NCBI GenBank assembly: GCA_964058845.1
Contig: CAXKVR010000935.1
Coordinates: 217,501 to 247,500 of the forward strand
Source of the DNA: Carex sylvatica
Lineage: Eukaryota > Streptophyta > Magnoliopsida > Poales > Cyperaceae
DNA: 30,000 nt
Direction: 5' to 3'
This document shows, piece after piece, positions 16,640 through 27,348 of the stretch. The position numbers and the translations under genes are program-made. Position 1 is the first letter of the stretch. Every line of letters begins with the position of its first letter. The notes under the pieces are model-generated. The model was given only the letters and a program-made list of their open reading frames with translations, searched no databases and had not been told where the DNA came from.

Positions 16640-17005
16640 GGATAACAATCTCGTTTCTATTTTTATCTAAAAGATTTTGTACCTAAAAAAGAGATATCGC
16701 TTCCCAATTGTACCTATTTTTATGGACCCTCTTGAGATTTCTTTCGAAATGGATCAAAATATACATACCATTTTGATAGATATTTGAAAGAGGGTTTCCA
16801 ATCTTTTAATGTTTCTTTCTCTTTTTTCAAAGAACATTTTGGAATTATAGCCCCTGGTATACGCCATGATCTTATCTTAGTTGGTTAAAAATCAAGGGTT
16901 CGAAACTCCTCATTTTCATTTTCCAGATGAAAAACTCAAACCCTCAGATCATTCTATAGGACATAGAATGACAATCAATCTTTACCATGCAAAAAAAGGA
17001 GTAAT

Positions 17006-17302
17006 ATGGCAAAAAAAAGTTTAATTCAGAGAGAACACAAGCGAAATAAATTGGAAGAAAAATATCGTTTGATTCGTCAGTCCTTAAAAAAGAAAAGCAA
17101 AGACTCATGCCTGAGTCAAAGAGAAATTCAGAGAAAATTACAATCTCTACCACGTAATAGTGCACCTACACGTCTTCATAGACGTTGTCTTGTTACTGGA
17201 AGACCTAGAGCTAACTATCGAGATTTTGGACTATCCGGGCGCATACTTCGACAAATGGTTCATCCATGTTTATTACCGGGTGCAACAAAATCGAGTTGGT
17301 AA
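17006..17302 (+). CDS. rps14: 30S ribosomal protein S14, copy 2
   Basis: A tandem duplicate of the gene at 16334-16639. The 98-residue frame is intact but lacks three codons (RER deleted after LSQRE) and has substitutions at conserved sites (GRILR for GHILR and HPCLLPG for HACLLPG). The duplication includes the 3' flank (17315-17352 matches 16655-16692). AAAAAAAGGAG precedes the ATG. It may be expressed, but the changes at conserved positions suggest relaxed constraint. Confidence 0.85.
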   Translation: MAKKSLIQREHKRNKLEEKYRLIRQSLKKKSKDSCLSQREIQRKLQSLPRNSAPTRLHRRCLVTGRPRANYRDFGLSGRILRQMVHPCLLPGATKSSW

Positions 17303-18060
17303 AGATAATAATCTCGTTTCTATTTTTACCTAAAAGATTTTGTACCTAAAAAAGAATTCTAGTAAAGAAAAGATTTGTAGCTAAGCATTTATTGGAAACA
17401 TTTGAAAAAATCCAAGTCTTTGTGTATATTAGATTCAAATAACTGGCATAATTCTTATTTTTCCTGGTTGAAAAAATCATCCATGAAAAAGAAAGAAAAA
17501 AATAGAAAAATTTGGTTTTTTAAGGATTTCTTTTTAATATTTCAACCAATTTTTCAGAAATATCTGCGTATGGATATACAAAAGTTATGGTATAATATAA
17601 AAAAAATCACCATCCATATTTTTTTTGCAAAAAAAGGACATAGAATGAGTAAAATATTCTTTTTCTGAAAAAAGGAGGAAAAAATGAATAAATTGAAAAA
17701 AAAAAAAAGATAAATATAGAACTCTCGATTATTTAATAACCAATATATAGAACTTTAAACTATTGAAAATCAATAATTAATTAATAATAACTAAATTCTA
17801 AATTAAACTAAAAAAAAATAAAGAAATGGAAAAGAAATATTTTCTTTTAAACAAAAAGCGATAATAATTAGAATTAAAAAGAGAAAGAAATAGAAGAGAG
17901 GTTTCTCCTTTATAAACAATAAAGGGGATGAGAGTCAGTTAATTATTTTAATGATCTTTCCATTAAGACATTCAACAATTGCTTTTTTTTAATTTCATAT
18001 TTCTGAGAAATAAAAAATGAAAATCTCATAAAAAACTTAAGAAATAAGAAATTGCTTTAT
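17303..18060. other. A/T-rich spacer with one unsupported open frame
   Basis: This holds the copied rps14 3' flank and long A-rich tracts. An 88-codon frame (17402-17668) begins with TTG and is rich in Lys, Phe and Ile. It contains SNNWHNSYFSWLKKS, which I cannot assign to any plastid family. No clear start signal precedes it. It may be a remnant of a coding region or chance. A GCAAAAAAAGGACATAGAATG stretch near 17626 resembles the leader of rps14 copy 2 (16957-17008), suggesting further local copying. Confidence 0.4.
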
Positions 18061-18783
18061 ATGGTCACAAAACAAAGTATTGTCCTTATTACTATAGCTA
18101 TTCTATTAATAGCTTTAATAGGGATTTATTATTATTATTCATTTTATTTTTCATCAAGAAAAATGAAACAAGGTGATAGTAAGAAAGACCTTGCTCTTGC
18201 TCAAGAATGGCAAGAGCCAGAACCCGAGTTTGAAGAAGAAGGATCCTCGTCTGATTCCACAGATTCAGACGACGAGTCTTTTCGCGAAAGTGTATCTCGG
18301 GAAATGCAAAACTACTTTCGTGATTTAGTTTTTAATAGGCTCTTAGCAAGGCTCATCGGCGAAGTTGACGGTATTAAGTTCCAGGCCCGCGTCCTCGATA
18401 GTGATTTGAGGGTTCCATGTTATCTAATACCAGAGTTGTATTCCAATCTTACCAGACCATACGTAGGAGGTATGGTAAGATTGGAATACAATTATGTATC
18501 AAGGGTCTTTAATATCATTGAATTGGTAGATTCTCAGCTAAAAGAAGGACCATGGGTATGGAACATCGTTTTTGCCGAAATCAAATGCGAGTATGAGTGT
18601 GAGGAAATAGACGAGAGGCTCTTCTACGCTAGCCTAGAGTCTGGACAAGACGTCCCCTGCAAGGTGGCCGACCACTTACGGGATACTTATATCCAAGGTG
18701 GTGATATCGTCTATCTTGAGGTCGACGAAAGAAAAAGGTCGTTCTATAAAATCCTTGAGATTGTGGATTCTTGTGATTCCTGA
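18061..18783 (+). CDS. membrane-anchored protein with two tandem IF1-like OB domains
   Basis: A 240-residue frame not among standard plastid genes. Residues 7-30 form one hydrophobic helix ending in a Tyr-rich stretch. Residues 46-80 are acidic and Ser-rich (QEPEPEFEEE, SSSDSTDSDDES). Residues 102-158 and 182-237 are two copies of one domain: each has a VPC box, a GG-x-x-V-x-LE strand and an I-I/L-E-L/I-VDS end. The pattern strand, C-Y/K, L-R-x-x-x-I, GD-x-V-x-LEV resembles translation initiation factor IF1 (infA), an OB-fold RNA-binding protein. Codons ending in C or G are common (GTC, CTC, GCC), unlike atp or psa genes. The ATG at 18061 is chosen; a TTG nine bases upstream is possible. IF1 kinship is inferred by eye. 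A role in translation at the membrane is speculation. Confidence 0.6.
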   Translation: MVTKQSIVLITIAILLIALIGIYYYYSFYFSSRKMKQGDSKKDLALAQEWQEPEPEFEEEGSSSDSTDSDDESFRESVSREMQNYFRDLVFNRLLARLIGEVDGIKFQARVLDSDLRVPCYLIPELYSNLTRPYVGGMVRLEYNYVSRVFNIIELVDSQLKEGPWVWNIVFAEIKCEYECEEIDERLFYASLESGQDVPCKVADHLRDTYIQGGDIVYLEVDERKRSFYKILEIVDSCDS

Positions 18784-18784
18784 A

Positions 18785-18839
18785 GAATTTCTTGAACAAT
18801 GAATATTTAAGAATTTGAAACTCTTAGTTCAAGAAATTC
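18785..18839. terminator. stem-loop after the IF1-like ORF, built from a dispersed repeat
   Basis: GAATTTCTTGAAC (18785-18797) pairs perfectly with GTTCAAGAAATTC (18827-18839). It begins two bases after the stop codon of the ORF. The right arm and its loop side are an inverted copy of sequence that also ends the second IF1-like ORF (29079-29116). It may stabilise the 3' end of the mRNA. Confidence 0.65.
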
Positions 18840-18847
18840 CTCTACAC

Positions 18848-18933
18848 AAGGAACCCTTTTGTATAGGATACAATAGGACTTTTTGGTATCCTAAATTTAG
18901 GATAAATTTTTGAATTGAAAAAAAGGGTTCCTT
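18848..18933. terminator. second stem-loop upstream of atpI
   Basis: AAGGAACCCTTTT (18848-18860) pairs with AAAAGGGTTCCTT (18921-18933). Between them lies an 18-nt perfect palindrome (18887-18904, TATCCTAAATTTAGGATA). The structure sits just before atpI and could be a processing site or boundary of the atp transcript. Confidence 0.55.
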
Positions 18934-18976
18934 TTTTGATTTTTTGAAGTCAAATTATATCAGAGGAAAAGAAATT

Positions 18977-19720
18977 ATGAATGTTATATCATGCTCCATT
19001 AGAACATATAATGTGTCATTTGAGATATCTGCTGTAGAAGTAGGTCAACATCTCTATTGGCAAATAGGAGGTTTACAAATCCATGGCCAAGTACTTGTTA
19101 CTTCTTGGGTCGTAATTGCAATCTTGTTAGTGTCAGTCATCATAGCTGTTCGGAATCTACAAACCATTCCGACTGATGGTCAGAATTTCTTTGAATATAT
19201 TCTTGAATTTATTCGGGACTTAAGCAAAACTCAAATTGGAGATGAATACGGTCCTTGGGTTCCCTTTATAGGAACTATGTTCTTATTTATTTTCGTTTCT
19301 AATTGGTCAGGTGCTCTTTTCCCTTGGAAAATCATAGAGTTACCTCATGGGGAGTTAGCCGCTCCCACGAATGATATAAATACAACGGTTGCTTTAGCTT
19401 TACTCACGTCAGTGGCATATTTTTATGCGGGTCTTAGCAAAAAAGGATTGAGTTATTTTGAGAAATATATTAAGCCAACTCCAATCCTTTTACCAATTAA
19501 TATTCTAGAAGATTTCACAAAACCTTTATCTCTGAGTTTTCGACTTTTTGGAAATATATTAGCTGATGAATTGGTAGTTGTTGTTCTTGTTTCTTTAGTC
19601 CCTTTAGTAATTCCTATACCTGTCATGTTGCTTGGATTATTTACAAGTGGTATTCAAGCTCTTATTTTTGCAACCTTAGCAGCAGCTTATATAGGAGAAT
19701 CCATGGAGGATCATCATTGA
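18977..19720 (+). CDS. atpI: ATP synthase CF0 subunit a
   Basis: CF0-IV (subunit a) forms the proton half-channels against the c-ring in the thylakoid membrane. The 247-residue frame begins [20 protein letters not shown]; an upstream in-frame extension from 18944 is rejected because the family starts here. The conserved [26 protein letters not shown] with the essential Arg (residue 189), and a final ESMEDHH are all present. It heads atpI-atpH-atpF-atpA. Its usual upstream neighbour rps2 is missing, replaced by the IF1-like ORF. Confidence 0.97.
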   Translation: MNVISCSIRTYNVSFEISAVEVGQHLYWQIGGLQIHGQVLVTSWVVIAILLVSVIIAVRNLQTIPTDGQNFFEYILEFIRDLSKTQIGDEYGPWVPFIGTMFLFIFVSNWSGALFPWKIIELPHGELAAPTNDINTTVALALLTSVAYFYAGLSKKGLSYFEKYIKPTPILLPINILEDFTKPLSLSFRLFGNILADELVVVVLVSLVPLVIPIPVMLLGLFTSGIQALIFATLAAAYIGESMEDHH

Positions 19721-20333
<613 letters not shown>

Positions 20334-20749
20334 TCCTAGCAATAGGAAAAAAAAAAGTCACTTAGATTTAGATTATCTATTCTTCTTGATATTTTAAAAC
20401 TCTCAATTGTTTTTTTTTCTTCGAATTATATCAACAATTTTTTCTTTTATTATATCAAGTTATTTGTATTTGTTGAACCTTTATGGAATAAAGGACTAAT
20501 TTAAGAATGAGGGATTCCCATACCGGCTCTTCTGTACTTAGCTTAGTATATTAGAAACTTTTTTACTATTTCTTTATTTAGGAAAAATCTCAAGGGATGA
20601 GAGATACTTCATAATCCAAATGAGTTTTAAGTTAATTTTAAATAAGATTAAGATATTCTCCCAAAAAAAGAAATTGATCAAAAAAGGATAAGTGAAGTGA
20701 TAGAAAAAGAACTTTTTCTTTGTTAGCCCTATCTATAAGAGGAGAACAT
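20334..20749. other. atpH-atpF spacer
   Basis: A/T-rich spacer containing a short CCTTTATGGAATAAAGG hairpin near 20479. GGAG lies a few bases before the atpF ATG. No gene is seen. Confidence 0.6.
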
Positions 20750-22106
20750 ATGAAAAATGTAACCGATTCTTTCGTTTTCTTGGGTCACTGGTCATTAGCC
20801 GGGACTTTCGGGTTTAATACTGATATTTTAGCAATAAATCTAATAAATCTAATTGTAGTGATTGGTATATTGATTTTTTTTGGAAAGGGAGTGTGTGCGA
20901 GTTGTTTATTTCGAGAAAAAGTTGGATTCATCCGGCTTCACTTCCTTTTATTTTTGGAAAAGGGTGTATGATCTCCACGAATTACTTATGAATAAATTCA
21001 TAAATCATATGTAAGAACTATAGCATTTCGTTATTTATTGGTGAAATAACTTTGATTCTCTATCAAAACCAATCAAAATAATTTGAGATCTTTAATATGG
21101 TTAAAGCTAAACTGCTTGAAGTACAGGCAAAATGGTACTCTTTCTACGACTACGTTAGTATCAAAATGGTTTAAAAATGTATAGTTGAGAATTTTTTTGA
21201 TATAGAACACTCATATCAATAAAAAAATTTGAACCATTTACTAGGAGGTCAACACCTTGTTTTTTATCCAATGCCGAAATGAGGACCTACTGTAATAAAA
21301 AAAAGAAAAATTTTTTGGATTTGAAAAAAAAAAAGAGAAATTTGAATTTTCAATTTGTTTTTTTTATTTAATGAAATATTTTTGAATTCAAAAAAATAAA
21401 GAACAAGTAATTTTGAATAAAGAAAGAAACAATTTTGCTGACAATTATTTATAGATTTTTCTCTGGTCAGAAGAGTCCTTTTCACTAATATATATTCTTA
21501 TATTATGGTCTTTTAGAAGTTATATTATATGTTTGAATATAAACAGAAAAGAGAGGATAGGCTCATTAGATTCAAAAAAGAATATTGGAATATTCATAAA
21601 TAATTGAGCGGGAGAGCCAAATGAATCTAAAGATTCATGTTTGGTTTGGGAAGAGATCATGAAAGTTTTGAATTTCATAGTAAGATAATCTACTTTCATT
21701 AAATGATTTATTAGATAATCGAAAACAGAGGATTTTAAACACTCTTCGTAATTCAGAAGAATTACGTAAAGAAGCCATTGAGCAGCTCGAAAAAGCTCGA
21801 GTTCGTTTCCGGAAAGTGGAACTGGAAGCGAATGAGTATCGGATGAATGAATACTCTGATCTAGAACGACAAAAACAAAATATTGTTAAAAAAGGTTATA
21901 ATGATTTGGAACGATTAGAAAATAATAAGAAAGAAACCCTTTGTTTTGAACAAGAAAGAGCAATAAATCAAGTCCGACAACGAATTCTGCAACAAGCCTT
22001 CCAAAGAGCTCTGGGAACTCTAAAAAGTTTTTTAAATAGTGAATTACATTCTCGTACGATCCGTGCTAATATTGCCATTCTCCGTACCATAGAATGGCAG
22101 AACTAA
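20750..22106 (+). CDS. atpF: ATP synthase CF0 subunit b (two exons)
   Basis: Subunit b is the peripheral stalk linking CF0 to CF1. Exon 1 is 20750-20894 (145 nt, [14 protein letters not shown] to FFGKGV), and exon 2 is 21700-22106 ([18 protein letters not shown] to the stop). The junction codon is TTA. Joined, it gives 183 residues, the normal length: one membrane helix (about 27-49) and a long charged coiled coil with [18 protein letters not shown]. The last residues (IEWQN) differ from the common ending. The exon 1 start 30 nt downstream of an open TTG is chosen by homology and the GGAG before it. Confidence 0.95.
20895..21699 (+). other. atpF group II intron
   Basis: The intron begins GTGCGAGTTG, the group II 5' consensus, and ends just before TAAATGAT. 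An 805-nt length is a little above usual. The sequence GAGCGGGAGAGCCAAATGAATC followed by a TTTGGTTTGGG stretch near 21607-21652 looks like conserved intron core. No open frame for a maturase is present. Confidence 0.9.
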
Positions 22107-22202
22107 TATAACTGATTAGTCCTTCAACTTTCACTTTAGTTTCAAACTTAGTTAGGCACTACCTTTTTTTCTTTGCTTTCTAAAAAGAATAAATAAAGAC
22201 TT

Positions 22203-23726
22203 ATGGGAACTCTTCGAGCCGACGAAATTAGTAGTATTATCCGTGAACGTATTGAACAATATAATAGAGAAGTCAAGATTATAAATACCGGTAATGTGCT
22301 TCAAGTAGGTGATGGTATTGCTCGTATTTATGGTCTTAATGAAGTCATGGCAGGTGAATTAGTAGAATTTGAAGAGGGTACAATAGGTATTGCTCTGAAT
22401 TTGGAATCAAAAAATGTTGGTGTTGTATTAATGGGTGATGGTTTGATGATAAAAGAGAAAAGTTCTGTAAAAGCAACAGGAAGAATTGCTCAGATACCTG
22501 TTAGTGAAGCTTATTTAGGTCGTGTTATAAATGCTTTGGCTCAACCTATTGATGGAAGAGGCCCAATTGCATCTTCTGAATCCCGATTAATTGAATCCCC
22601 TGCGCCTGGTATTATTTCGAGGCGTTCTGTATATGAGCCCCTTCAAACAGGGCTTATTGCTATTGATGCAATGATCCCTATAGGACGGGGTCAGCGAGAA
22701 TTAATTATTGGAGACAGACAGACTGGTAAAACAGCAGTAGCCACAGATACGATTCTCAATCAAAAAGGGCAAAATGTAATATGTATTTATGTAGCTATCG
22801 GTCAAAAGGCATCTTCTGTGGCTCAAGTAGTGACTACTTTCCAAGATACAGAGGCCATGGAATACACTATTGTCGTAGCTGAAATGGCGGATTCACCTGC
22901 TACATTACAATACCTGGCTCCTTATACAGGAGCAGCTCTGGCTGAATATTTTATGTATCGTGAACGTCATACTTTAATAATTTATGATGATCTCTCTAAA
23001 CAAGCACAGGCTTATCGCCAAATGTCTCTTCTATTAAGAAGGCCACCTGGTCGTGAAGCTTATCCAGGAGATGTTTTTTATTTGCACTCACGTCTTTTGG
23101 AAAGAGCTGCTAAATTAAGTTCTAATTTAGGTGAAGGAAGTATGACTGCTTTACCAATAGTTGAGACTCAATCTGGAGATGTTTCAGCCTATATTCCTAC
23201 TAATGTAATTTCTATTACAGATGGACAAATATTTTTATCTGCTGATTTATTCAATGCTGGAATCCGACCTGCAATTAATGTGGGTATTTCTGTTTCGAGA
23301 GTAGGATCTGCAGCTCAAATTAAAGCTATGAAACAAGTAGCTGGAAAATTAAAATTGGAACTAGCTCAATTCACAGAGTTAGAAGCCTTTTCACAATTTG
23401 CTTCTGCCCTTGATAAAAATACTCAGAATCAATTGGCAAGAGGTCGACGATTACGAGAGCTGCTTAAACAATCCCAATCAGAACCTTTAACAGTGGAAGA
23501 TCAGATAGCTACTATTTATACAGGAACGAATGGATATCTTGATGCTTTAGAGATTGGACAGGTAAGACCTTTTCTTCAAAAACTGCGTAGCTGCTTAAAA
23601 GATAAAAAACCTGGATTTCAAGAGATTATATCTTCTACAAAGACATTTACCGAGGAGGCAGAAGCCCTTTTGAAGGAAGCTATTCAGGAACAAATGAGAA
23701 TCTTTGTGGTTCAGGAACAAATATGA
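22203..23726 (+). CDS. atpA: ATP synthase CF1 subunit alpha
   Basis: The alpha subunit alternates with beta in the catalytic CF1 hexamer and binds non-catalytic nucleotide. The 507-residue frame starts [20 protein letters not shown], has the P-loop GDRQTGKTA at residues 170-178, and retains the [24 protein letters not shown] region. Its C-terminus is slightly divergent but full length. It follows atpF by 96 bp, and the transcript probably ends at the hairpin at 23738-23766. Residue 264 is a genomic Leu (YDDLSKQ), where many plants encode Pro and edit the RNA. Confidence 0.98.
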   Translation: MGTLRADEISSIIRERIEQYNREVKIINTGNVLQVGDGIARIYGLNEVMAGELVEFEEGTIGIALNLESKNVGVVLMGDGLMIKEKSSVKATGRIAQIPVSEAYLGRVINALAQPIDGRGPIASSESRLIESPAPGIISRRSVYEPLQTGLIAIDAMIPIGRGQRELIIGDRQTGKTAVATDTILNQKGQNVICIYVAIGQKASSVAQVVTTFQDTEAMEYTIVVAEMADSPATLQYLAPYTGAALAEYFMYRERHTLIIYDDLSKQAQAYRQMSLLLRRPPGREAYPGDVFYLHSRLLERAAKLSSNLGEGSMTALPIVETQSGDVSAYIPTNVISITDGQIFLSADLFNAGIRPAINVGISVSRVGSAAQIKAMKQVAGKLKLELAQFTELEAFSQFASALDKNTQNQLARGRRLRELLKQSQSEPLTVEDQIATIYTGTNGYLDALEIGQVRPFLQKLRSCLKDKKPGFQEIISSTKTFTEEAEALLKEAIQEQMRIFVVQEQI

Positions 23727-23737
23727 ATTGATCATTT

Positions 23738-23766
23738 TGAATTCTTAGTATGAGACTAAGAATTCA
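23738..23766 (+). terminator. atpA 3' stem-loop
   Basis: TGAATTCTTAGT (23738-23749) pairs perfectly with ACTAAGAATTCA (23755-23766) around a 5-nt loop, 11 nt after the atpA stop. It is likely the mRNA 3'-end stabilising hairpin. Confidence 0.75.
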
Positions 23767-23844
23767 GAAACACTTTGATTTTGAATTATTCAAAATAGGG
23801 TTCTTAATCTTAATATAGTAAGAAGAATACTAGATGAAAAAAAT

Positions 23845-23916
23845 TGCGTCCAATAGGATTTGAACCTATACCAAAGGTTTAGAAGACCTCTGTCCTATCC
23901 GTTAGACAATGGACGC
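23845..23916 (-). tRNA. trnR-UCU: tRNA-Arg (UCU)
   Basis: A full 72-nt cloverleaf: acceptor GCGTCCA pairs perfectly with TGGACGC, the anticodon loop is CTTCTAA (anticodon UCU), and the T-loop is TTCAAAT. It lies between atpA and trnG-UCC, the standard place. A damaged duplicate is at 10753-10824. This is the functional copy. Confidence 0.96.
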
Positions 23917-24058
23917 TTTTCATACCTATTTTGATCTTGCTTAGATCAAATAAATTGATCTAAATAATATTTTCCAATTCAAACTCGTTGAGAGAATCAA
24001 AAAGATATATAGAAAAAGATATACATAAAGACTTATTATACATATATAAGAGATAAAG

Positions 24059-24866
24059 AGCGGGTAGCGGGAATCGAACCCGCATCGTTAGCTTGGAAGG
24101 CTAGGGGTTATAGTCGACGTTGCTCGATCATTTTGAACGTCTCTAATTCAAAACCGAACATGAGATTTTTTTTTCATTCGGCTCCTTTATGGAAGATTTA
24201 TTGATGTATTCTCACCGAAAATACATCAGGTCCATAACATCTATGTCGGCTTTTCTGTCTTAATGTATCTCAAATTATCTGCTTTTTAGACGATCCCTCT
24301 GAAAAAGAGAGAGAAATTCTAAAAAATAAGATTTCTCTAGTCTAGTTACTTCGTTCTCTATTTTTATTTGTATGATCTTCAGGAAAAGAATTGAGTTTCT
24401 ACCGAGCTAAATATAGAATATGTTCATGGTTCTAGCAAATTAGAACCATCATTTTTTAGCTATTTTGCTTCAAGATTTTTTTTCTAATCAAAAAATCGAA
24501 GATCTAGTTACGATTGGAAATCAGCTTTTGCATCTTTCTTTATCCATAGATTCTTTACTTATACTTTTTATAAACTGGATATAGTTCAATCCAATTCCAA
24601 ATTATGCTTCACGACTTTAATATCTATAATCTCTTGATTATCCAATTTCAATTCAAATAGCTTTTGAATAAAATAGCTTTTCAATAAGAATCGTGATAAT
24701 GTATATGTTTCCTCAAACATAAAATATATTGAGAGGATAAGGATCAAACCTTTTTTTATAAATAGAAAAATATTTTTTGATCTTAAGAAAGAAACTGAAA
24801 GATCCTTTAACTATAGTAGGATTTTCAATAGAACGAATCACACTTTTACCACTAAACTATACCCGC
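24059..24866 (-). tRNA. trnG-UCC: tRNA-Gly (UCC), split by a group II intron
   Basis: Exon 1 (24866-24844, 23 nt) starts GCGGGTATAGTTTAGTGGTA. Exon 2 (24106-24059, 48 nt) has anticodon TCC in CTTCCAA and ends TACCCGCT, pairing with exon 1. The intron (about 24107-24843, 737 nt) starts GTGTGATTCGTTC and ends GTCGACTATAACC. The exact 3' splice position could be shifted by a base or two within the C run. Order trnR-trnG-trnS is typical. Confidence 0.93.
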
Positions 24867-26036
24867 TATATATTCATTATGGTATATAAATACACCCTTT
24901 GTCGAATAAATAGGAGACTAGGATAAAGATAGCGAATTGTGACAATTATGATTTTGCCATCTATTTCGTCTCTACGTTAAGAATCAATCAAATACAAAAA
25001 AATCAATAAAGGTCCACTTTTTCATAAAAATTATTCAATTAAAAACATAAGTTTAAATAACATAAAAACCTCTGGTTAGATGGTTTGTTAGTTACATTTC
25101 TTGTTTGATAAGAAGTCATTATCATTTTTAAATAATAGGTTTTTATCCCATATTCCATATATATATTAAGGATTTATTAAAGGTCGATTATAAAAACGAT
25201 GAATTTTTTATATGTTTATTATTTTTTTTTTTTAATTTTTCTAATCCCACACATTTTATTAGATAGATCTTAATTTATCTAATATTAAGATAGATCTTAT
25301 CTGATAATATAGTAATTCCTCTCAATTCAATTGGAAAAAATTCTCTTAAAATTCTCTTAAATAAAGTAAAATAAAGTAAGAAGATTTATGGAATAAAAAA
25401 TGAATTCGAATTTATTTAATTATATTAAATATCAATGGATCCAATATATTAATTTATTTTTTATATAAAAAAACCTAAATAAAAACATTGGATCCTTATG
25501 ATTCTTGAGGGATTCCTTGAACTAAGAGTAGAGAAGGAAAAGCTTGGTTAGTATTTAACCAGATCAAGCTGGGGTAATAAATCTTCTGTAAAAAAGAAAA
25601 TTAACTTAAAAACAAATAAAATTAAGTAAATAAAAAATAAGTAAATTGAAGAAAATCTTTTTTGTTTTTAAGCCATTATCGAAATATTTCTAGTTTTATT
25701 ATCAAAACTGTTTTGATAATAAAACTAGAAATATTTATATATTTTTCTTTCTATCTTTTATACTTTGATATCTTGTTTTTATACTTTGATATCTTGTATA
25801 TTAATTCATTGAATTCATTGTAAAGAAAGTGAATAATTCAAAATTATTTTTTATTTTTATTAGTATATGTGAATTTGAATAATATATATTGAAGAATATA
25901 ATATAGGAAAGTAGATTTCCTAATAAAGTTTTACTTTTGATTTCTAATCAAATAGAATAAAAAAACAAGGATTTTTCTAAATCTTTATTTCATATATCAC
26001 AGCACAGATAAAAATCATTGATTTTTAATGCATTTG
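24867..26036. other. A/T-rich spacer between trnG and trnS with a long palindrome
   Basis: No gene is seen in this 1.17-kb stretch. It contains a perfect 27-bp inverted repeat at 25682-25736. It also holds a copy of a dispersed repeat (ATTCCTTGAACTAAGAGT at about 25513-25530) shared with the end of the second IF1-like ORF, and the usual A/T runs. The spacer is longer than in most plastomes. Confidence 0.6.
25682..25736. repeat. perfect 27-bp inverted repeat
   Basis: Arms 25682-25708 and 25710-25736 are exact reverse complements with a single T between them. Near-zero loop length means it would extrude as a cruciform rather than fold as an ordinary transcript hairpin. Confidence 0.9.
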
Positions 26037-26120
26037 GGGAGATGGCTGAGTGGACTAAAGCGGCGGATTGCTAATCCGTTGTACGTGTTAGTACCGAGGG
26101 TTCGAATCCCTCTCTTCCCG
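26037..26120 (+). tRNA. trnS-GCU: tRNA-Ser (GCU)
   Basis: A class II tRNA of 84 nt. Acceptor GGGGAGA pairs with TCTTCCC (one G-T wobble), the anticodon loop is TTGCTAA (anticodon GCU), the variable arm is shortened and the T-arm is GAGGGTTCGAATCCCTC. It lies between trnG-UCC and psbI as in most angiosperms. Confidence 0.95.
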
Positions 26121-26247
26121 CTCTCTATTATGTATGATTTTAGTATTTTTGGATTGAGAGGGATTTTGATTCATATGATTTTATCATCAAAAAATTATTG
26201 AAAATTTAGTTAAAAAAAAAATGAAGAAAAAAAGAAAAACTAAGAAT

Positions 26248-26412
<165 letters not shown>

Positions 26413-26700
26413 TTACGATAAAAAAACCCTTGTTTTCTTTTTTTATTTAAAACTGAAATATGAGAAAGAATCTTTTTTTCCAGTTTCTTATTTTTATCTT
26501 AATTTAAGAATTAACTATTTTCGTTTCGAAAAAAAAGGGTTTGCACTCATTGGAAGATCAGAATAGACAGATAAAAAAACTGATCCCAATTTATGGCTGT
26601 AATGATTAATTGCATATTCATTTTGATTTTGGAAATAACTATAATATAAGACATTTTTTGATATCCACTTTTGAATTGATTTATTAAAGAATATAATATT

Positions 26701-26886
26701 TCATCGAAAGCTTACAGCAGCTTGCCAAACAAAAGCTAGGAGAAAAAAGAGTATAGGTACAACAGGCATAAAATCTACAATTGGATTGAAAATCGCATAA
26801 GCTTCGGGCAATTTGGCAAAGAAAGAATTACTCGGATAAAGGACATAATTAAGACAGATACAGATTAAACTAAAGATATTAAGCAT
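26701..26886 (-). CDS. psbK: photosystem II subunit PsbK
   Basis: The 61-residue frame has the variable N-terminal presequence ([19 protein letters not shown]). It is followed by the conserved mature protein with [18 protein letters not shown], a membrane helix and the ending WQAAVSFR. PsbK is a one-helix photosystem II subunit near CP43. The gene lies 342 bp upstream of psbI on the same strand. The next expected gene, trnQ-UUG, is absent, marking a rearrangement point. Confidence 0.95.
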   Translation of the reverse strand: MLNIFSLICICLNYVLYPSNSFFAKLPEAYAIFNPIVDFMPVVPILFFLLAFVWQAAVSFR

Positions 26887-27278
26887 AAAAAAATTTCGTT
26901 CTTGTAAATTTAGATAACTTTATTAATTGTTTTTATATTGTAAGGTAAGGAAAAAATGAGAAAAACAGATTAAAAAATCCTTCTTTAGGATTTTACCAAA
27001 TCCAAAATCCTTTTCTCCACTTTTATTTGAAAATGAGAATAAAAGGATTTCTACTTTCATACAATATCTTATTTATACTCTGTAAAATGATCAATCAAAT
27101 TTTTGATTCTATCCTATGTTCTCTTTATTTTTATTTAATTTATATGTGTTATTTTTTTTTTTTACTATAACTATATATGTGTTTGGATATTATGACTAGT
27201 TAATGAGGGCTCATTTTTTCTTCAAAAAAATAGAGTTCTTTTGAAAAACAAAATATAAAATTGAAGTTTAATAGAAAA

Positions 27279-27348
27279 CTTCCTTGGATTTGAACCGATG
27301 ACTTTCATCTTCAAAAACCATTTTCTATCATCTGAAAACGCGAGGAAG
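27279..27348 (-). pseudogene. tRNA-like remnant (trnT-like), copy 1
   Basis: On the minus strand a 70-nt stretch has complementary ends (CTTCCT and AGGAAG), a TCAGATGATAGAAAA segment like a D-arm, and GTCATCGGTTCAAATCC like the T-arm of trnT-GGU. The anticodon arm does not fold properly, so it is not a working tRNA. A diverged copy of this region, flank included, is at 29568-29676. The assignment to trnT is by short motif similarity only. Confidence 0.4.

Noticed and set aside
16850..16925. Possible trnfM or other tRNA after the first rps14 (AAGGGTTCGAAACTCC segment)
   Set aside because: Only a T-loop-like piece is present; no acceptor or anticodon arm can be formed.
17402..17668. 88-codon frame between rps14 copy 2 and the IF1-like ORF
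   Set aside because: It begins with TTG, is Lys/Phe-rich from A/T tracts, and matches no plastid protein I know; it is kept only as a note in the spacer entry.
18061..18783. Considered as native plastid infA or as accD, which often become divergent
   Set aside because: Plastid infA is a single domain of about 77 residues in the ribosomal-protein cluster, and the frame shows none of the accD carboxyltransferase motifs or zinc finger. Only an IF1-like domain pattern is seen.
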